A model generated the notes under the pieces. That model worked only from the letters and a program-made list of their open reading frames with translations, was not told the DNA's origin and did no database searches. Made by a program: the position numbers and the translations under genes. A stretch of DNA of 64,000 bases. Origin: Limimaricola sp964022235. Its GTDB lineage: Bacteria > Pseudomonadota > Alphaproteobacteria > Rhodobacterales > Rhodobacteraceae. How positions within the stretch are numbered: position 1 is the first letter of the stretch; each line of letters starts with the position of its first letter. Location: NCBI RefSeq assembly GCF_964022235.1, contig NZ_CAXHZL010000001.1, positions 62,001-126,000 of the forward strand. The letters run 5' to 3'. Of the stretch, positions 60,028-64,000 are shown in pieces.

Positions 60028-60795
60028 ATGACCGTCTATTTCATCGGGGCCGGGCCGGGCGATCCGGAGCTTTTGACCCTCAAGGGCGCGCGCCTCATCG
60101 CAGCTTGCCCCGTCTGCCTCTATGCCGGGTCCCTGGTGCCCTCGGAGGTCGTGGCTGGCGCGCCCAAGGGCGCGCGGGTGCTCGACACCGCGCCGATGAC
60201 GCTCGACGAGACCCATGCCGAGATCGTCGCCGCCCATGCGCGGGGGCAGGACGTGGCACGGGTCCATTCCGGCGATCCCTCGCTCTACGGTGCCATCGCC
60301 GAGCAGATCCGCAGGCTCAAGGCGGATGGCATTGCCTATGAGATCATCCCCGGCGTGCCCGCCTATACCGCCGCCGCCGCCGCCCTTGGGCAGGAGTTGA
60401 CGATCCCCGAACTGGCGCAGTCCATCGTTCTCACCCGCATGTCGATGAAATCCACCGCCATGCCGGCGGGCGAGACGCTCGAGAACTTCGCCGCCACGGG
60501 CACCACATTGGCCATTCACCTCGGGATTCGTGCACTGCGCGACATCGAGCGGCGACTGACGCCCTTTTACGGGGCCGACTGCCCCGTCGCCGTGGTCTAC
60601 CGCGCCAGCTGGCCCGATCAGCAGGTGATCCGTGGCACGCTGGCGGACATCCATGCCAAAGTCCGCACCGCCAAGCTCACCCGCACCGCGCTGATCCTCG
60701 TCGGCCCGGCGCTGGGGCGCGATCAGGGGTTCCCTGACAGCGCTTTGTACGATCCCGCACAGCCGCACGTCCTGCGCCCCAAAGCGCGCGCCTGA
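60028..60795 (+). CDS. cobM: precorrin-4 C11-methyltransferase
   Basis: 255-residue SAM-dependent enzyme of corrin synthesis. It begins MTVYFIGAGPGDPELLTLKGARLI and has VARVHSGDPSLYGAIAEQIRRL, IIPGVPAYTAAAAAL, QSIVLTRMSMKSTAMP, and VVYRASWPDQQ. AAGGAG lies eight bases before the ATG. Last recognisable cobalamin gene of the cluster; cobK, cobF/cobZ, cobN and cobB are not in the window. Confidence 0.97.
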   Translation: MTVYFIGAGPGDPELLTLKGARLIAACPVCLYAGSLVPSEVVAGAPKGARVLDTAPMTLDETHAEIVAAHARGQDVARVHSGDPSLYGAIAEQIRRLKADGIAYEIIPGVPAYTAAAAALGQELTIPELAQSIVLTRMSMKSTAMPAGETLENFAATGTTLAIHLGIRALRDIERRLTPFYGADCPVAVVYRASWPDQQVIRGTLADIHAKVRTAKLTRTALILVGPALGRDQGFPDSALYDPAQPHVLRPKARA

Positions 60796-60868
60796 GAGGA
60801 ATTTTTCGGGAACGTAGCTTGAATTTCATATTCTTCTGCGCAGGATGGAAGGCAGGGGAGGATGCGCG

Positions 60869-61219
60869 ATGACCGATTACCTGACCAAGGACCTCGAAGA
60901 TGCCATGGAGGCCGCGCGCCGCGCTGCCCAGCGCCGTTCGGCGCGGCTGTGCGTGCATGACGGGGAGGACGTCCATCCGGTGCTGCGCATGTGGGAAACG
61001 GGCTTTGCCCTCGCCGCCAAGGACGCGCCGATCCTTCATGGCTTCGTCGACCTCTACGACGGTCCGCGTCATCTCTACCAATGCCTCGTCATGACCTCTC
61101 GCGTCGAGGACGGCGAGCGGGTCTACGAGTTCAAGCGCCACAGCCGCGTCGCCGACACCGCCCCCGTCGATTTCGAGCGGACCGAGGCAGAGCCGGCGCT
61201 GCGTCTGCCCCGGCACTAA
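60869..61219 (+). CDS. conserved hypothetical protein
   Basis: 116-residue cytosolic protein. N-terminal helix rich in Arg/Ala (DLEDAMEAARRAAQRRSARLCVHDGEDVHP), then a beta-rich stretch FVDLYDGPRHLYQCLVMTSRVEDGERVYEFKRHS, suggesting a small single domain. I do not recognise a family; it has the look of an uncharacterised Rhodobacteraceae protein. GGGGAGG lies eight bases before the ATG at 60869. A 73-base, AT-richer gap after cobM may contain its own promoter. Convergent with the PatB-like gene, stops four bases apart. Confidence 0.75.
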   Translation: MTDYLTKDLEDAMEAARRAAQRRSARLCVHDGEDVHPVLRMWETGFALAAKDAPILHGFVDLYDGPRHLYQCLVMTSRVEDGERVYEFKRHSRVADTAPVDFERTEAEPALRLPRH

Positions 61220-61223
61220 GGCA

Positions 61224-62417
61224 TCACTGCAGGTCCGAAAACGCCTCCTGCAGCCGGGTCACCGCCTCGGCCACCCGCGCGCGGGGCGTGGCGATGTTGA
61301 ACCGTTGGTAGCTCTCGCCCCCCAGTCCGAAACTGGTGCCGTGGTTCACCGCGATCTTCGCATCGCCCTCAATCCGCCGCAGCACCTCTTCGCGGGTCAT
61401 GCCGGTGCCCGAGAAATCGACCCATTCGAGATAGGTGGATTCGAGCGTCATCGGCGTCACGCCGGGGATCTGCGCCACGCCCGCCTCGAACAATCGCCGG
61501 TTGCCGTCGAGATAGCCGCGCAGCGCCTCCAGCCAGTCCATTCCCTCGGGCGACATCGCCGCTGTCGCCATGGCAAGGCCAAAGCTATTAGGTGACAGGC
61601 CCAGCGCCGACATACGCGCTGAAAACCGCGCCTTGAGCGCCGGGTCCGATACGATGACGTTGCCGATATGCGCGCCCGCGATGTTGAAGGTCTTGGTCGT
61701 CGCGGTCAGCATCACCAACCGGTCGGCCACGCCTTCGATCCGCGTCATCGCCGTATGCGTAACGCCCGGCATGGTCAGGTCGCAGTGGATCTCGTCGGAG
61801 ATGAGGATCAGATCGTGCCGCCGCGCGAACGCGGCCCATCCCTCGAGCTCGGCCCGGCTCCAGACCCGACCGCCGGGGTTCTGGGGCGAGCACAAGATCA
61901 TCATCTTTTCGCGGCCCGTCATCATCGCGTCCCACGCGTCGAAATCGGGCACGTAGCGGCCATGGTCCAGCGCAAGCGGGCATTCGACCACCTCGCGCCC
62001 GGCGGCGCGGATCACCCGCGCGAAGGCATGGTAGACTGGAGTGAACAGCACCACGCCGTCGCCCGGATCGGTAAAGGCGTCGACGCAGACGCCGGTGGCG
62101 TTGACGAGACCATGCGTGGTGAAGATGTCGCCCGCATCGGGCCGCCAGCCATGGCGGCGGTCCATCCACCAGCCGATCGCCTCGCGCTGGGCGTCGTCGG
62201 TGGCGGCGTAGCCATAGATGCCATGCGCGGCCATCTCCTCGACCGCGCGCTGCACACAGGCGGGGGGGCGGAAATCCATGTCCGCGACCCACATGGCGAT
62301 CCCCTCGCGGGGGCTGACGCCATAGACCTTCTCCATGCTGTCCCACTTGGAACAATTGGTGCCGCGCCGGTCGATGATCTCGTCGAAGTCGGGGGCGGCG
62401 GGGCGGTCGAGGCTCAT
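61224..62417 (-). CDS. MalY/PatB-family PLP-dependent C-S lyase
   Basis: 397-residue fold-type I aminotransferase-like enzyme. It has CSKWDSMEKVYGV and AMWVADMDFRPP at the N-terminus (typical of PatB/MalY), CSPQNPGGRVWSRAEL, ISDEIHCDLTMPG, and the PLP lysine in TATTKTFNIAGAHIGN. It is expected to cleave cystathionine or other cysteine S-conjugates to pyruvate, ammonia and a thiol. CAGGAGACCGCC precedes the ATG at 62417. Divergent from the deformylase genes. Confidence 0.93.
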   Translation of the reverse strand: MSLDRPAAPDFDEIIDRRGTNCSKWDSMEKVYGVSPREGIAMWVADMDFRPPACVQRAVEEMAAHGIYGYAATDDAQREAIGWWMDRRHGWRPDAGDIFTTHGLVNATGVCVDAFTDPGDGVVLFTPVYHAFARVIRAAGREVVECPLALDHGRYVPDFDAWDAMMTGREKMMILCSPQNPGGRVWSRAELEGWAAFARRHDLILISDEIHCDLTMPGVTHTAMTRIEGVADRLVMLTATTKTFNIAGAHIGNVIVSDPALKARFSARMSALGLSPNSFGLAMATAAMSPEGMDWLEALRGYLDGNRRLFEAGVAQIPGVTPMTLESTYLEWVDFSGTGMTREEVLRRIEGDAKIAVNHGTSFGLGGESYQRFNIATPRARVAEAVTRLQEAFSDLQ

Positions 62418-62519
62418 GGCGGTCTCCTGTTGGTCGCGCCCCAGAGGCTGCACGGGCCGGGTAGGGCGTGCAAGGGCCCGCGTGTTGCCTTGCGCGTCGC
62501 TTGGCCCTAGATCGGCGCC

Positions 62520-63041
62520 ATGACATTGCGCCCCATCCTCATTCACCCCGACCCGCGTCTCAAGACCGTGGCCGATCCGGTGCCCGCCATCACCGACGAG
62601 ATCCGCCGTCTCGCCGACGATATGCTCGAGACCATGTACGACGCGCCGGGCATCGGCCTCGCCGCGCCGCAGATCGGCCAGATGAGCCGGTTGCTCGTCA
62701 TGGACGCCGCCAAGGAAGACGAGGAGACCGCCCGCCCGATGGTGCTGGTGAACCCGAGCGTCACCTGGGCCTCCGAGAGCCGCTCGGTCTACGAGGAAGG
62801 CTGCCTTTCGATCCCCGAGCAGTTCGCCGAAGTCGAGCGCCCGGCCGAGGTCGAAGTGCAGTGGCTTGGCCTCGATGGCAAGACCCACACCGAACGCTTC
62901 GACGGGCTCTGGGCCACCTGCGTGCAGCACGAGATCGACCATCTCGATGGCCGGCTCTTCATCGATTATCTCAAACCGATGAAGCGGCAGATGATCACCC
63001 GCAAGATGGTCAAGCTTAAGCGCGAGCGGGCGCGCGGCTGA
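62520..63041 (+). CDS. def: peptide deformylase (first of three tandem genes)
   Basis: 173-residue metalloenzyme removing the N-formyl group from nascent proteins. All three motifs are intact: GIGLAAPQIG (45-54), EEGCLSIP with metal ligand Cys95, and QHEIDHLDG with His137, Glu138 and His141. This is presumably the housekeeping enzyme. The next gene begins inside its stop codon (TGATG). Confidence 0.97.
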   Translation: MTLRPILIHPDPRLKTVADPVPAITDEIRRLADDMLETMYDAPGIGLAAPQIGQMSRLLVMDAAKEDEETARPMVLVNPSVTWASESRSVYEEGCLSIPEQFAEVERPAEVEVQWLGLDGKTHTERFDGLWATCVQHEIDHLDGRLFIDYLKPMKRQMITRKMVKLKRERARG

Positions 63042-63511
63042 TGGCCGTGCTCGACATCGTCCTGCATCCCGCCCCGGTGCTGCGCGCCAAGGCGCAGCCC
63101 GTCGCGCTGTTCGACGCGACGCTCTCCAAGCTCGCCGCCGACATGATCGAGACGATGTACGACGCCCCCGGTCGCGGGTTGGCCGCGCCGCAGGTCGGGC
63201 TACCGATGCGAATCTTCGTCACGGATGTCGACTGGCGCGAGGGCGACCCAGCGCCCAAGGTCTTCGTGAACCCCGAGATCACGCAGGCCTCCCAAGACAC
63301 CGTGCTGCGCGAGGAGGGTTGCTTGTCGATCCCCGACACGCCTTGCCGCGTCCGCCGCCCGGCCCGCGTGACGCTGAAATGGCAGGATCTGACGGGTCTT
63401 GGCCACGAGGCCGCGTTTGAGGGCATCGAGGCCACCTGCATCCAGCACGAGCTCGATCATCTGGACGGCATCCTGTGCATTGACCGCCATGAAGAGGAAG
63501 ACCTCGAATGA
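63041..63511 (+). CDS. peptide deformylase (second of three tandem genes)
   Basis: 156 residues with motifs GRGLAAPQVG (Ile/Val to Arg in the first motif), EEGCLSIPDTPC with Cys94, and QHELDHLDG with His136, Glu137 and His140. All catalytic residues are kept, so activity is likely. The C-terminus is shorter than that of the first enzyme, lacking the final helix with KRQMITRK. Overlaps both neighbours (TGATG upstream, ATGA downstream), so the three are translated together. Confidence 0.93.
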   Translation: MAVLDIVLHPAPVLRAKAQPVALFDATLSKLAADMIETMYDAPGRGLAAPQVGLPMRIFVTDVDWREGDPAPKVFVNPEITQASQDTVLREEGCLSIPDTPCRVRRPARVTLKWQDLTGLGHEAAFEGIEATCIQHELDHLDGILCIDRHEEEDLE

Positions 63512-63999
63512 CCCGCCCCATCCTGCGCTGGCCGCACCCCGTGCTGCGCCGTCCCGCCGCCCCGGTCGAGGCGATCACGGACGAAATCCGTGGCCTCTGG
63601 GACGAGATGATCGAGGCCATGGACGCCATGCCCGGCGTCGGCCTCGCCGCGCCGCAGATCGGCGTGGGCCTGCGTCTTGCGGTGGTCGATGCCTCGGACG
63701 GGCGCGGAAAGGCGGTGCGCATGGCCAACCCCGAAGTGCTGCATGCCAGCGCGCAGCTGCGCGAGCATGAAGAAGCCTCGCCCAACCTGCCCGGCGTCTC
63801 CGCCGTCATCTCGCGCCCCCGCGCCGTCACCGCGCGGTTTCTCAATGCGGCGGGCGAGATCGAGGAGCGCGACTTTGTCGGTCTCTGGGCGACCTCGCTG
63901 CAGCACCAGATCGACCATCTGGACGGGCGCATGTATTTTGACCGGCTGAGCCGGCTCAAGCGTGACCGTCTGGTCGCCAAGGCAAGGAAGCTCTCCTGA
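63508..63999 (+). CDS. degenerate peptide deformylase-like protein (third tandem gene)
   Basis: 163 residues clearly homologous to deformylase (GVGLAAPQIG at 43-52) but with two key losses. The Cys ligand motif EEGCLSIP reads EEASPNLP (Cys to Ser91), and HExxH reads HQIDH (catalytic Glu to Gln134). It should not be a normal deformylase. The C-terminal helix resembles that of the first gene. It may be a non-catalytic binder or an enzyme of altered activity. The stop ends one base before the window's edge; a following gene such as fmt would be outside. Confidence 0.9.
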   Translation: MTRPILRWPHPVLRRPAAPVEAITDEIRGLWDEMIEAMDAMPGVGLAAPQIGVGLRLAVVDASDGRGKAVRMANPEVLHASAQLREHEEASPNLPGVSAVISRPRAVTARFLNAAGEIEERDFVGLWATSLQHQIDHLDGRMYFDRLSRLKRDRLVAKARKLS

Positions 64000-64000
64000 T

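Noticed and set aside
60800..60868. EcfG- or RpoH-type promoter before the hypothetical gene after cobM
   Set aside because: GGAAC and CTTGAA are present but no matching -10 element occurs at the right spacing.
1..64000. tRNA, rRNA, CRISPR, phage or insertion-sequence features
   Set aside because: I looked in the gaps between genes for T-loop signatures, regularly spaced repeats, transposase or integrase motifs and terminal inverted repeats and saw none.

Overview
The window is a high-G+C chromosomal segment of an alphaproteobacterium, almost certainly Rhodobacteraceae (Roseobacter/Rhodobacter relatives). The evidence is the housekeeping operon rpoZ-relA/spoT-DUF2062-pdxJ-acpS-lepB-rnc-era-DUF1491, glutathione-dependent formaldehyde oxidation genes, a membrane-bound ferritin (MbfA) behind an Irr-type site, DUF2794, DUF1674 and DUF1491 proteins, and a CbiX/CobH/CobL/CobI/CbiG-CobJ/CobM cobalamin cluster. 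I see no phage, insertion sequence, CRISPR, rRNA or tRNA. Genes are densely packed, with many 4-base ATGA/GTGA overlaps.

Layout. 1-4.0 kb (minus): 5' part of idi, a small lipoprotein, and a bacteriophytochrome (HWE kinase plus receiver) preceded by its heme oxygenase. 4.2-8.8 kb (plus): an AttEFGH-like ABC/FtsX exporter with a secreted lipocalin-like protein, then a PNPOx-like flavoprotein. 8.9-13.8 kb: a flavoprotein-SelD fusion, trhO, an AbrB-family membrane protein and a beta carbonic anhydrase. 13.9-17.5 kb: an M17 aminopeptidase, an NlpC/P60 hydrolase and two small minus-strand genes. 17.6-24.9 kb: formaldehyde detoxification genes (adhI, fghA) bracketing an NYN nuclease, a TetR regulator, mbfA and a nitroreductase, then YaiI, HAD and ornithine-cyclodeaminase-like genes. 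25-34.7 kb (minus): the translation/stringent-response housekeeping operon, interrupted between pdxJ and acpS by a chaplin-like secreted protein and a DUF2383 protein, both with general-stress-type (EcfG-like) promoter matches and their own terminators. 34.8-42.9 kb: a second NYN protein, ispH, manganese catalase, rnhA, recO, a TSUP transporter, truB/rbfA and dapB. 43-53.4 kb (plus): rsmB, heparinase-like, purH, lspA, a small lipoprotein, paired M16 peptidases and mutL. 54.1-60.8 kb: the cobalamin operon behind a structured leader. 61.2-64 kb: a PatB-type C-S lyase and three tandem peptide deformylase genes, the third degenerate.

Themes are light sensing (BphO makes the bilin for BphP), iron/peroxide defence (MbfA, Mn-catalase, stress promoters), formaldehyde oxidation, corrin-ring synthesis, and RNA or protein maturation. 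The most unusual items are the stress-promoter chaplin-like/DUF2383 insertion, a 21-bp interspersed motif found four times between genes, the tandem deformylase triplet, and the structured leader plus His-rich membrane peptide at the head of the cobalamin operon.
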